DNA from: Lytechinus variegatus
Taxonomy: Eukaryota; Echinodermata; Echinoidea; Temnopleuroida; Toxopneustidae
Reading direction: 5' to 3'
Assembly: GCF_018143015.1 (NCBI RefSeq)
Contig: NC_054753.1
Span: 30,975,292 to 31,039,291 of the forward strand
Length of the DNA stretch: 64,000 bases
The position numbers and the translations under genes are program-made. Below are positions 30,095 through 40,622 of this stretch, piece after piece. The notes below the pieces were generated by a model. The model had not been told where the DNA came from. It did not search any database and was given only the letters and a program-made list of their open reading frames with translations. The first letter of the stretch is position 1; every line of letters starts with the position of its first letter.

Positions 30095-30689
30095 AATAGG
30101 ATTCATGTCAAGTTGATTTGATAGGAAAATTCATCGAAATTTCAAGATAACTTGACTACTCACTATAGTGTCTGGCTAGCACAAGTTTTGTTGAACCATA
30201 CAATATGTGGGTTACATGTTTGTAAATAATTTCATTTTTTTTTAGTTTGTACACATGTGCATGTACTATACAATATTGCACACTTTACTGCAGGGGCTTC
30301 AGGTCTGTTGTCTGGTATGCAGAATATTTATTCATAGATGTTGTATCACCTTGTTTATATTTTTGTACAAAACTTTTTATAGTGAATGATTCCAGCTGAT
30401 GGGTAGATCTTATGAGCAAACAGATCAATCTTTAGAATCTTCATGTATTTCTGGAGATAATGTGAAAGAGAGTAAGAGACAAACATTACATTTGCTTGGG
30501 AAGTCTTAATGTCACATTTCAATCAAGCATCCAATCCCTCTTGTTTGGTTTGACTGGTCACTTCATATTACTACAGCATTTTTAACTTTATTTTGAATAA
30601 TATTCAGCAAGTTGTTCACTTCTGTTTAAACAGTTGAATCTTTCCCTTTGGATAGATTTTTTTATATACGTCTGTCTGTCCGTCCATCC

Positions 30690-30870
30690 GTTAACTCTTT
30701 TATAATCGCAGTAACTTCATTTTAAGTTAACCTAAGGTCCTAGGCTCATATAATTTGGTGTGTATGATACTAGCATGGATACCAGGAAGCCCATTGTTTT
30801 TGAGGTCAGAAGGTAAAAAGTGAAGTAGCCACCTTCCACTTTATTTGCTTGACCAATAACTCAATTTTCC
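30690..30870 (+). repeat. Dispersed repeat, inverse copy at 35.5 kb
   Basis: Contains TTTGAGGTCAGAAGGT, GCCACCTTCCACT and TTGACCAATAACTC; the reverse complement of each recurs in order at about 35,505-35,630. Probably part of an old mobile element; the borders are unclear. Confidence 0.6.
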
Positions 30871-30899
30871 GCGTTACAGGCGGGTGTATTATGTGCTCA

Positions 30900-31640
30900 C
30901 CTTAGTGAAAAGTTTTAAGTTCTCTGGCCCAAACTTGCAAAGTTGAGGGTTGTGTGATGAATTATTGATCAATTGTGATCACTTTTTCGTTTGAGAAAAT
31001 TTCATGCGTTATTAAATTGAAATGTAATGCATGAGTGATCGTGAATTGCAATTTTTAGTGCAGCATTTTTACTTTATCATGTGGATCTCAGCAATGTGTT
31101 TATGAGAGTCAGAAAAATCATAAGATAGGACTTAAGTAGGTGAAGTACATTGGTGGGATAAAGGTCAACAGAACGATTAGCAACCCCTCCCCCACCTCTC
31201 TCCTCCTTAGAGACTAAACTTGGCTAGGCTTGGCAGGAATTAGCCTTAGTTTTGTTTATTGGTTCGTCATTAGGAACTGGCAAAGCTAAGGGTGTTATGC
31301 TAAATACCGGTAAATGAATGAGATAAGTTTGGGTTTCTTTGGCAAATTGATGATGTTCAAATGCTGCCCAAAAAAGTGTTATTTGTGTTCACTCATGCAT
31401 TAAAGTTCAATTTAATGATTTATGAAACTTGCTTTAGCAACCAAAACTGGTCACGGTTGATCATTAATTTATCACAACGCCCTCAATTTTGCAAGTTCCA
31501 AAAGCATGAATAGTTTTTTAAGTTTTTGGTGTCATTTGAAAGTTGACTTTTTTGGCTTCCATAATATGTGTTTTCCCCAAAATGGTATATTTTTTATTTG
31601 GCAGCCATTTCAAAAGTGTATAGTTTTCGGGAAGGGGGGG
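30900..31640. repeat. Fold-back repeat with worn inverted arms
   Basis: The segment around 30,930-31,080 (TTGCAAAGTTGAGGG..., ATGCATGAGTGATC) is the degraded inverse of 31,385-31,500 (CACTCATGCATTAAAG..., CCTCAATTTTGCAAGTTCC). A second copy lies at 44,395-44,950. No coding content. Confidence 0.6.
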
Positions 31641-31649
31641 GGGGGGACG

Positions 31650-31935
31650 CACTGTATTGGCGCCATGTGAGTAATTGTTGAGTTGCCATCATAATTTTGA
31701 AAGTTTATGGATATGTAATGAAATGTGGACATAGGGGTAGTCCAGTATCATTGCTTATCTTGCATAAGTGGTACTGTAGGTCACTTGATCAAGGGTCAAT
31801 GAAAGTAGTATTATATTATATCATAAATGGTGTTTTGTTTTATTTCATACATGTACATGTAGTCAAAGTCAGCACTGATGCCACATTGAATTGCGTAATG
31901 CAGGTGAGACTGTCAGAGGCAATCCATTTACCGAG
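31650..31935. repeat. Degraded copy of the GAACTTTGGCC repeat family
   Basis: It retains TTGTTGAGTTGCCATCATAA, AGTATCATTGCTTATCTTGC and the end CAGGTGAGACTGTCAGAGGC, which align with 16,890-17,085. The core is deleted. Confidence 0.6.
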
Positions 31936-32279
31936 AGTGAGTGCTAGATGCCGATTTTGAAATTGAACAGCTGAAAATAATTCAATGGAAGCACCCACAC
32001 TTCGTATTATTGAAATTTTAGTTGATAATTTCATATAATTTACAATACTTACCCTGTATCAAAGCTTTAGATGCACTTTTAAAATTCCCTCAAATTGAGA
32101 GCTTTGAATGTTCTTGGCAAATAAAGTCAATAGGAATATATTTGTCTAAGTTCCTCTGTCTTGTATTCAAACTCATGTAAGCTATCTCTTTAGCAATTAG
32201 TAGGAGAATTAAAACCTGGGATATTCATATTCATTTATTCCTCAGATTCTTGAGGCCTTTGTCTGATATCGTCATCCTG

Positions 32280-34001
32280 ATGGCATCGGTCATAGAAAGC
32301 GGTTGTCCAGAAGATGGAAATTGTCATATTGATGAGTGGATCAAAGATGGTGTTGACTTGGTTTATCTCATTGAGCACAGACAGTGTAATGTGGATGTTG
32401 TGAGACGGTACCTTGCTTCTTCAGCTGATCCTTCTTGTGTTAACAGATGTAATCATTCGGGACAAACACCCCTGATGATCGCTTGCAAGTATAGACAGAA
32501 AGACATTGCTAATATCTTGTTGGAAGCTGGAGCTGACCCTAACCTGACTTGCACTGTCAATAGTAGCACTGCACTTCACTATGCCTGCGAAGAGAATGGA
32601 AATCTCATTAAACAGTGTAGAGAGGAACCTAACTACCCTCAATTTGACCTTGGTGACATCATAGAGATTGTGGAAGAACTTGGCAATCAGGGTGCAGTTC
32701 TGAAGATGAATGATGAGGGATTGAGTCCAGTTTGTGTTGCAGCTTTGAACAGTTTCAAGGATGTAGTGGAATACTTTGCATCCAGCTCTGTTATTTCAAT
32801 GCCTGTTGATGTCAAGGTCAAAGCATATGAGCTTTTGGGAGTTTCGCAGGCAATCTTTGATAAACACCATACTATGGATGCCTGTAAATCATTTCATCTA
32901 GCAGCATCTTTTTGTTCTTCTGAGGATAGCAATGGAACACCTTGCCATGTTACCTCTGATCTTGATGCCTGGTTTGTAAATTTGATGGAAAAAGAGAATC
33001 CAAGTGACTCTGAAAAGTTTGAGGTCAAGGCAAAAGCTTTCATCTTTGGTATGCAGTGTTTGCCACATAAAACCAGGGATAGACATGATTTCTACAGAGA
33101 AATGAGTGAATGTGCCCGAAGCGCTTTGTTTAAGGGCAAAGCTCCACAGGATGGATACGAAATGCTTTTAAACCTTATTCATAGGGAGATGTCAGATGAT
33201 TACCCTCTGGGATCTGTAATGGACATGATACAACATGCACTAGCACCCAGGCTGCGTCCTCTGCCACGCATATTTAAATATGTCAACAAACTATTGGATG
33301 CGTACGCTAATGCATTTACAGCAGATACTTGTAGCACCCAGTTGAAAATAAGGAAATGGGATATTGTTCAGAGCCTGGGTGAACTGATGTTCAATTATTC
33401 ATATTATCACTCATCAAAATATCTGGAATCTAGCTTCCCAGCTGTGGCCACAATCATCAACTGCATTAAGCAGATATCTGCAGAGGACCTTATGGGAGAT
33501 TGTGGAAAGGTGTCAATCCTTGAATGTTTTATTGATAAGTTGGCTGAAGCCATGTGGGAAGATGTATACTCTGGTCAAAGCAAAGAAACCAGAAATAGGT
33601 TGAAGTTTACAATCTGCAGACTCCTCCATTTCACTGATTTTGATCCAGACATAGATCCATCTTTACTTGACACATTTCTCCAAGTTGTTCGTGTTGCTTA
33701 TGACATGGAGTGGATACTCGCTGTATCTTGCGTATTGATCCGTTATGGTTGTTCAGCTGGAGCTGTTACCCTTGATGAGGGTATAGATGAGGATGATCCT
33801 GGAGTACAGGAACTTCTTACACTCTTAAGCCCACCCACAACTCCTGTACCTCTTGAGGAACTGGCTTCTCGGGTAATTCTCCGAACAAGGATACCTTACA
33901 GAGAGAGGCTTCCCGATGTCCTGTGTGAGAAAATAGAGGGTGTAAAGCTATCCCCCGATCCTTCTGAAATGTATTCATCCCCAGAATTTGATGCAGATTA
34001 A
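32280..34001 (+). CDS. FEM1-like ankyrin-repeat protein, copy 3
   Basis: 573 residues from the ATG at 32,280 (MASVIES); an in-frame TTG further upstream is not a start. The acceptor TTATTCCTCAG (AG at 32,244-32,245) precedes an exon beginning ATTCTTGAGGCCTTTG. The domain order matches copies 1 and 2: DEWIKDGVDLV, three ankyrin repeats (GQTPLMIACKYRQ, STALHYACEE, LSPVCVAAL), KAYELLGVSQAIFDKHH, a helical middle with KETRNRLKFTICRLLHF, and a C-terminal LEELASRVIL...IPYRERLPDVLCEKIEG box. Closest to copy 2, sharing NQGAVLKMND and SSVISMPVDVKVKA. Intact. Its role is inferred as for the other copies. Confidence 0.75.
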   Translation: MASVIESGCPEDGNCHIDEWIKDGVDLVYLIEHRQCNVDVVRRYLASSADPSCVNRCNHSGQTPLMIACKYRQKDIANILLEAGADPNLTCTVNSSTALHYACEENGNLIKQCREEPNYPQFDLGDIIEIVEELGNQGAVLKMNDEGLSPVCVAALNSFKDVVEYFASSSVISMPVDVKVKAYELLGVSQAIFDKHHTMDACKSFHLAASFCSSEDSNGTPCHVTSDLDAWFVNLMEKENPSDSEKFEVKAKAFIFGMQCLPHKTRDRHDFYREMSECARSALFKGKAPQDGYEMLLNLIHREMSDDYPLGSVMDMIQHALAPRLRPLPRIFKYVNKLLDAYANAFTADTCSTQLKIRKWDIVQSLGELMFNYSYYHSSKYLESSFPAVATIINCIKQISAEDLMGDCGKVSILECFIDKLAEAMWEDVYSGQSKETRNRLKFTICRLLHFTDFDPDIDPSLLDTFLQVVRVAYDMEWILAVSCVLIRYGCSAGAVTLDEGIDEDDPGVQELLTLLSPPTTPVPLEELASRVILRTRIPYRERLPDVLCEKIEGVKLSPDPSEMYSSPEFDAD

Positions 34002-34726
34002 ATCATGAGAAATTTGTTATACTTGTTTTTAATGGACATCTATAAGTACAAATGGTTTAATAATCGCAAAAAAAAATGTGTCTTCTGCCTTCTTTGACCT
34101 CAAAATTTTCATCAAGATGATCAAGTAAGAGTAGTTTTTAGTCATCCGTGTATGTCTCTATTTCATAAAAATTACAGAAATATGGTTATTGGATCCTTGC
34201 AATTTCTGATAACTTCTTTTTTTTTTCATTTTGTTGAAACCAGGGTGTTTCAATGTTGTTTTTTTCCATCTGCAAGAGCAGTACGCATTTTTGCTTGCAT
34301 GCAGCTTGAGCACGGTAATAAGCGTGCGCGCTATGCATTTTATTAGGAAATGTATTGTTTTTTTCACAGAATACAATTTTTCATTTGAACAGGTCTGTAA
34401 TACAGTGTTCGCGGTTGTAGCATGGACGTAGTTTGTTGTTACACTACAGTATGCTGTAAATTATGTATTCAAAAGTGGAGAGGTATTAAAACAAACACAC
34501 ACTTATGTGAGTGAAAGGAAGCACTGCTCTCAAGGGGTAAAACAAGGTTGAAAATCTTGAGATACATTCAGATATATGTACATGTATGGTATGTTTTTAT
34601 ATGAAAGATGGTTGCATGCTGTGGTCCTAGATACACATTTTTTTTGTGTGTAATTGTATACAGTTTTCAGACATTTGGGGGTGTATGAAAATCTTCTAGC
34701 TCAGTTTTTGTCTTTTACCCCTTCAG
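34002..34726. other. 3' flank of copy 3
   Basis: Likely 3' UTR and spacer. An ATTAAA at about 34,485 could be a polyadenylation signal. No other gene is supported. It ends in a pyrimidine-rich acceptor-like CTTTTACCCCTTCAG. Confidence 0.4.
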
Positions 34727-34839
34727 ATTCATGTAGATTTTGATCAATACTGTTTTGCCCTGATGGCATCTGCAAGTGACCAAACTCAGGTATCCTTGTC
34801 ATAAAGAAGATTGATCAGTGGATCAAAGATGGTATTTAG
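34727..34839 (+). pseudogene. 5' relic of a further FEM1-like copy
   Basis: After an acceptor-like CCCCTTCAG (AG at 34,725-34,726) come ATTCATGTAG, then CTGATGGCATCTGCAAGTG (ATG at 34,763), then, in another frame, KKIDQWIKDGI before a TAG at 34,837-34,839. These are the UTR exon start, start codon and first conserved motif of the family. The frame from the ATG stops after 13 codons, and no ankyrin repeats follow. It is a truncated, frameshifted duplicate. Confidence 0.8.
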
Positions 34840-35494
34840 ACTGTGGGATGGTCGCTAAAATTGTGACTTTTCGTGGGGCGGCAAATGCAACCACGGTTCT
34901 TGGACATGATAATATGTAAAATATTATGAGTGAATACATGCAACATGTTGCCATCGCTCAATTCTGCTCCTGACCTCAAAATTAAAATAATAATATGCGA
35001 AATCGTACCATTGATTCGACTGGAAATTCCGCCATTCACCCCGTGTGTTAAGGACTTCCGCGAACGCGCGCAAGCGTGTAGAATGCATGTAACCTCGTTC
35101 GCGTTTATTTTTTATTCGTTGTAGAATATACGATGGCGGATAAGATGTCGTCGTGTTTTGACAGCGAAAAATAACGATTTACCAATAGCAAATATATGCT
35201 ACATGCACGTCTTACCCAAGGAAAGAGGGCCAGTAAATTTCTTTCAAGTAAAGAGCTAGAACAAATCTAAGCCTTTGCTGCATTCGTGTGTAGACTACCT
35301 GGGACTTCAGAATAAAAATAACCAATTTCATGGTTATTTTCCTTTTTTATACAGTTTTGAATTTTAGTTCTCATTTCTTTTGTATGTTCTTCATCTATTT
35401 TACATCACAACCAGTGAAAAACTAATTTCCTTTATTGACAAAAGGTTATTCTATTTAACCTGGATCTCACATACATATAACAAGAGTGTCGCTT
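34840..35494. other. Non-coding spacer
   Basis: No supported gene or clear repeat. Short open frames have no motif. Confidence 0.5.
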
Positions 35495-35640
35495 AGACAC
35501 AGAAAATGGAGTTATTGGTCAAGCAAGAATAGTGGAAGGTGGCGACTTCACCTGTGACCTTCTGACCTCAAAATCAAAAGAATTCCTGGGATCTATGCTA
35601 GTATCATACACACTGAATTAAACTAAAGTTGTCGGGTTTA
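35495..35640 (-). repeat. Inverse copy of the 30.7-kb dispersed repeat
   Basis: GAGTTATTGGTCAAGCAA, TGGAAGGTGGCGACTT and ACCTTCTGACCTCAAAA are the complements of 30,690-30,870 in reverse order. The two copies flank FEM1-like copy 3 and the relic in opposite orientation. Confidence 0.6.
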
Positions 35641-35751
35641 AATAGACTGCAGAAGGGTAAGATGTAAACCTGTCACTGTGACCTTGTCCTTTGACTTTTG
35701 ACGGACACCGAGCATGATACATGTACCATAATACGTCCCGTAGAACGGGCA

Positions 35752-36052
35752 TATAATAATAATAATAATAATAATATGTCCATTTATATAGCGCAGTTAC
35801 TATGTGCATATACTCAACTGCGCTTTGATACTTGGTATCATATTATTACCCCGGCTGTAGCTGAGCTGCCATATTAATAGGCGCTAAAGCGTTCAAGGAA
35901 AAATCCTACCGGGTACCCATTCACCTCACCTGGGTCGAGTGCAGCATAATGTGGATAAATTTCTTGCTGAAGGAAATTACGCCATGGCTGGGATTTGAAC
36001 CCACGACCCTCTGTTTCAAAGTCCGGAGACTAATCCACTGGGCCACAACGCT
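35752..36052 (-). repeat. SINE derived from tRNA-Gln, minus strand
   Basis: Read on the minus strand, the head (36,052 to about 35,985) has GTGGATTAGTCTCC and GGACTTTGAAA, then a B box GGGTTCAAATCCC, closely like tRNA-Gln(TTG). A CACCTGGGTCGAG-equivalent body follows, then a tail with AGCGCAGT and an (ATT)n run at 35,752-35,776. This is the structure of a tRNA-derived SINE with a microsatellite tail. Confidence 0.8.
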
Positions 36053-36059
36053 CCACAAA

Positions 36060-37801
36060 ATATAAAAATGAAGTGACATTAAAAAAGTCGTCATAAACGG
36101 GGCACACCCCATTTGCTTAATCTGGGGGGGGGGGGTATTTGAAAAAGATAATGTCATGTATAAAAACAAACATCAACAGATTATTCTATTTCATCCTGGA
36201 TTTTTATTCTTTCTCCACCTATCTGTCTAACAAAGAAATCAATAGTTTCATTCAATAATAAACATAAAATTGCTAGAATAAAAATTTAAGGTCATCCTGT
36301 CATTTGTATGTTTACACAAGAATCAATACTATCATGGTCACCATGTACTCTCTCCTCGTCATCATTATCATACTTGTTACATGCTTCATCACATATATGC
36401 ATACAAGAGTCAAATTTTGTGCGTGTATTAACAGGTTATAAATCATGGATATAAATGTACATTATTTTCAAAACGTTTGATGTTGGACTACACAGTTGGT
36501 TTAAAATGGAATCTCCAACTGATATAACTTGGATAGTTAGTATACAGTATGCCTGCTTGTTTGACCTAAGACCTAAAAAAACATTGTGTTGCCCTCAGTA
36601 GTCTGACCCACAGTAATGAAATAAATGCAAACAAACGGATCACTATTTTATCTGCATGTATTTTTGTTTATGATTAAATTTTTGCAGACACAAAATAGTT
36701 TAAATGCAATGTTTTGGCGAAAGACTGTCAGAGTTAGGCTAATGGTTTGCTTAAATTTATTCAGTGGCTTGTTTGGACAAGTTTTTACTGCATATTATAC
36801 ATGTAGATCATCTCATGCAGATCATCCCTAGCATGGTTATCTTTATGCAGCACACCTGCAAAGGCATTTTTTGTTGTTCAACCAAACATCCGAATTCTGG
36901 CTTATTAGGGCAACATAACAAATTTTTAGGCCTTGTTCTCTCATGTATATAGGCCAATTGCAACACTACTCATGGTACACATTTTAGAAGTGACACGTGG
37001 TGCTATGAAATAGTATGTCCATCAGTGTAGCGTTGACACTCCACACATTAATCAGGATCGAGTCCAATCAACATTTGTTGGTTCTCATGTCTTTATTAGC
37101 CAGATATTTGCCAGATATTAGATCGTTCACAAAACTGCGATCACTTCGATGACATCCATATTTTCCAGCCTTTTTCCAGGCGCATACAATAATCAATAGT
37201 CTTAGCTCAAGACACTACAATCAGGAAAAGCAATCTTTCATCTGGTAATAATGGCATGATATCTTCAGATATTTTGTTTGGAGAATACCACATATAGAGT
37301 ATAAATGGGTCCTTTGAAGAACCCTGTGGAATGCCAAGAATCACGATGAATCATCAGTGACATTTTGTATAATATTAGAATTTGAGAAACGTGTACTGTA
37401 GAGCGCAGACTGAAGATTTGGATTTGGCTGTTATGATGTCGCCCATGATGGTCGATTTACAAAATCTGAATTTGAACAATAATTTGAAGAACAACCATAC
37501 ATGTTTTGAAAAAACTTCTACGATTATGTAGGCCTTTTTTGAAATTGTTATTTTGTAAATTTATAATGATAATTGAACTGTTGTATATATGGAACTAAGT
37601 TTTGAAGGTGAGCAAATTCAGCAGGATGCTGATGTTTTGTTAATTGATTATTACTTTGAAGGTGTAATGCAAATAATTATTTTGGTTGTATATAATTTCA
37701 TTACTTTCATAATTCATATTATTATGATACCCATGTAAAGTACTTGTATGTTGTATCTTTGTATCATACTGGTATGTCTTAGCATTCATGAACATATGAA
37801 A
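36060..37801. other. Intergenic, nothing recognised
   Basis: About 1.7 kb with a poly-G run (36,124-36,134) and no supported gene or repeat border. Confidence 0.5.
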
Positions 37802-38296
37802 TTAAAGAAGGTCACCCTGACGAAAGTTACTTTCAATAAAAGCGAAAAAAAGGGGGAGGGGAATGTTGATGAAGATTGATGAAAATCTGTCAAAGAAAAA
37901 AAGAGAGTTATGAATTCTGTGGGTTTTTGTAATTTTTGATGTCATACTTGAGCACTTGAGCAGCTATCCCATTCATGTGTAAAGTATAAATTCCTTAAAT
38001 TTAATTTTCTTAATGGAACTTAATGAACACAGAAGTATGAAATGATGTGTCTGATGATATACATCCATCCACCCCACAAATTTTGAATATCAATTTCAAT
38101 TTAAAAAACAACTTTTTTCTTTATTCATATCACAAAACGTGAGGAGCTGCTCGTCTGCAGTCACAAAACAAACTTAACTTGCTACTACGGTATTTTCTGA
38201 CAGATTTTCATCAATCCTTCACCAATATTTATCTTCATTTTCTGCTTGTATTAAAATCAAGTTTGATATTGATAACTAGAGTGAACTTCTCTTTAA
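37802..38296. repeat. TTAA-flanked inverted-repeat element, family 3
   Basis: The left end TTAAAGAAGGTCACCCTGAC is the inverse of the right end AGTGAACTTCTCTTTAA with worn bases. TTTCATCAATCCTTCACCAA near the right and GATGAAAATCTGTCAAAG near the left are inverse subterminal pieces. Related copies are at 49,442-49,946 and 63,128-63,720. Confidence 0.7.
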
Positions 38297-38706
38297 AGTA
38301 CTCTGTTAACAATTAAAAGTTCTTTCTGATACTTGCATAGAATATAATCGGTCATCTGGTCGCTCTCTCCTCATTTCAGAGGTGTGAGAGTTAATTTTTT
38401 TAATAGCTTTTGGGGATTTCATTTCAGCTTGTTCTAAACTATCCTTTGTACAAAAGTATGGGAGCTCTTTCAATTTCATTGTTTTCAGTTCAGTTTGTTT
38501 GTGATCTCTCAAACCCCTGTTTGTTGGATCCCTAATTCAATGTCACTATTTCAATTTTCTCCTAAAAGGATAATACATTTGATGAATATTCATTTAAAAA
38601 GACCAGTCACAGAATTATATTGCCTGTACCAAAGGGATGCTACAATGGGGTATCAGAAAAAAAACGAGTCATGTTATGTAAGCACCCATCATACACTATA
38701 CTCCTG

Positions 38707-38862
38707 GTGGGTGTTTCATAAAGCTGTTCGTAAGTTAAGAGCGACTTTAAGAACGACTGGTGATCCCTTCTTGCAGTAAGTTGCATATTGCATTGGCGAT
38801 GGTTTAGCACATTAGAAAGTATCACCAGTCGTTACGAACAGCTTTATGAAACTGCACCCTGG
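38707..38862. repeat. Palindromic MITE (TTTCATAAAGCTGTTC family)
   Basis: TTTCATAAAGCTGTTCGTAA at the left and CGAACAGCTTTATGAAA at the right, with GACTTTAAGAACGACTGGTG and its partial inverse inside. Same family as 3621-3791. Confidence 0.85.
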
Positions 38863-39406
38863 GGAGAATTGTTAATAGATGTACAGATGTAGTTAATTCT
38901 TTGTAGATTACAAGGAAATTGAGTTGATTACCTTATACTTTAATATTTGGAAAATTATAAGCAGACATACATGTCTGTAATATTTTGTGGAAAGAAAATC
39001 TTTCAATTGAAAGTTTAAAGTATATAATATTCTTTGTTATTTCATGATTGGATACAATAAATACATCTGTGCATGTACGTTTTTAGATTTTTTTCTTGTT
39101 AATTGTGTGCATTGACTCATAATGACAGTGAAGTGGTTGTTCTAATTGCTTCAAGGAGGATCAATTAAATCTAGGCTTAGTTTGCATCTTCATCAGAACA
39201 AAATAACACAAAAGCTTGGAAGTTTACATGGCAAGGTTTGTTATCGTGCCATTTAAAAGTTATGTTGTCATGGCAAGATAAAAAAAACTACATTACAACA
39301 TACATGCATATCAATTTGAACGATAATCTTGCCATGTCAGCATATTGCTATTAAAACTTACAATGATAAGATGAGTTTATCCATTTTGTCAGGAAGATGG
39401 TATTGC

Positions 39407-39519
39407 CCTGCAGCATGGACCTGTCCACAGTTATTCTATTGTTACTGGGGGTGCTGAGCATTGTCACAGCACCCCCAGTAACAATAGATAATTCTCGGTG
39501 GCCAGGTCCATGCCCTGTA
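39407..39519. other. Long near-perfect hairpin
   Basis: A perfect 21-bp stem (39,436-39,456 with 39,467-39,487; starts CTATTGTTACTGGG) closes a 10-base loop. It extends outward with mismatches through CATGGACCTG/CAGGTCCATG to about 39,407-39,519, roughly 45 paired positions. It could be a short palindromic element or a precursor of small RNA. No related copy was seen in the window. Confidence 0.7.
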
Positions 39520-39537
39520 GGAACCTTGGTCATACTC

Positions 39538-40132
39538 TTAAAGGAATGGTCCAGGCTGAAAATATATCTAAGTTAATAGAGTAAAATTCACAGAGCAAAA
39601 TGCTGAAAATCTCATCAGATTCGGATACCAAATAACAACGTTATTGAAGTCTAAAGTTTATCAATATTTTGTGAAAACAGTTATATGCACATCGTCATGA
39701 ATATTCATTAGGTGGACCGATGATGTCACATTCCCACTTTCCTTTTTCTTATGTTCTTACATGAAATCATTAATGTTTCTTTATTTCACAAATGTGTCTC
39801 CATTATGAAATAAATTGCGGCCATAAATAATTGAGTGCACTTTAATCAGTTGTCAATTCAATTGTTTAAGTTCTTGGTATAAAAATTTTGAATAAACCTA
39901 ATTTCATATAATAAAATACAAAATAAACAAGTGGGGATGTGACATCATCAGCCCATCTAATGAATATTCATAAAGACATGCCTAGAACTGTTTCACCGAA
40001 ATAATGCAAATCTTTAAAATTCAACATCTTTGTTATTTGCTATCCGATTTTGATCAAATTTTCACCATTTTGCTTTGTGAATGTAACTAATTATTGAGGT
40101 ATAGATATCTCCAGCCTGGACCATCACTTTAA
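39538..40132. repeat. TTAA-flanked inverted-repeat element, family 2
   Basis: The left end TTAAAGGAATGGTCCAGGCT is the inverse of the right end AGCCTGGACCATCACTTTAA. Subterminal ATCAGATTCGGATA and TATCCGATTTTGATCA are also inverse. No coding content. It lies in the upstream region of FEM1-like copy 4. Confidence 0.8.
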
Positions 40133-40622
40133 TCATATTAAACCCAAGCATTTAAGATGAGGAAGGGCAGTATGTTCAGCACTTGTAAAGGATATTGTTT
40201 CCTATTTGTTTAGGGTATGCCATGGCATGTATCTGTGTTGGTGACCAATTTGGATCAAAGATCAATGATCAATGAACTGCTATATGTATGAACTATAATT
40301 TCTCACCAATCTGTCAATGTTGCAATTTAAAGACATCTGCATCAACCGGTAATAATCTATGGCATCTCTTCATAGAAATGTATAATCAACCGGATGTACA
40401 CTTTTATGAATTTAAACTTGCACTTTGATGCCCTTCTTTCATGGATTTTGCCGGAGGTATAGTGAAGACCTGAGTGTTGAGGGTGGTTTTCTTGATTATC
40501 AATAGTCAGAACCTTGCCTGTGAACAGTTTTAGCACATTGGTATGAATTCAAATTTAGAGTTCAATATTTATTTTTATCTCCTCAGATTCATGAGGCATT
40601 TGAGATCCATACATTCACACTG

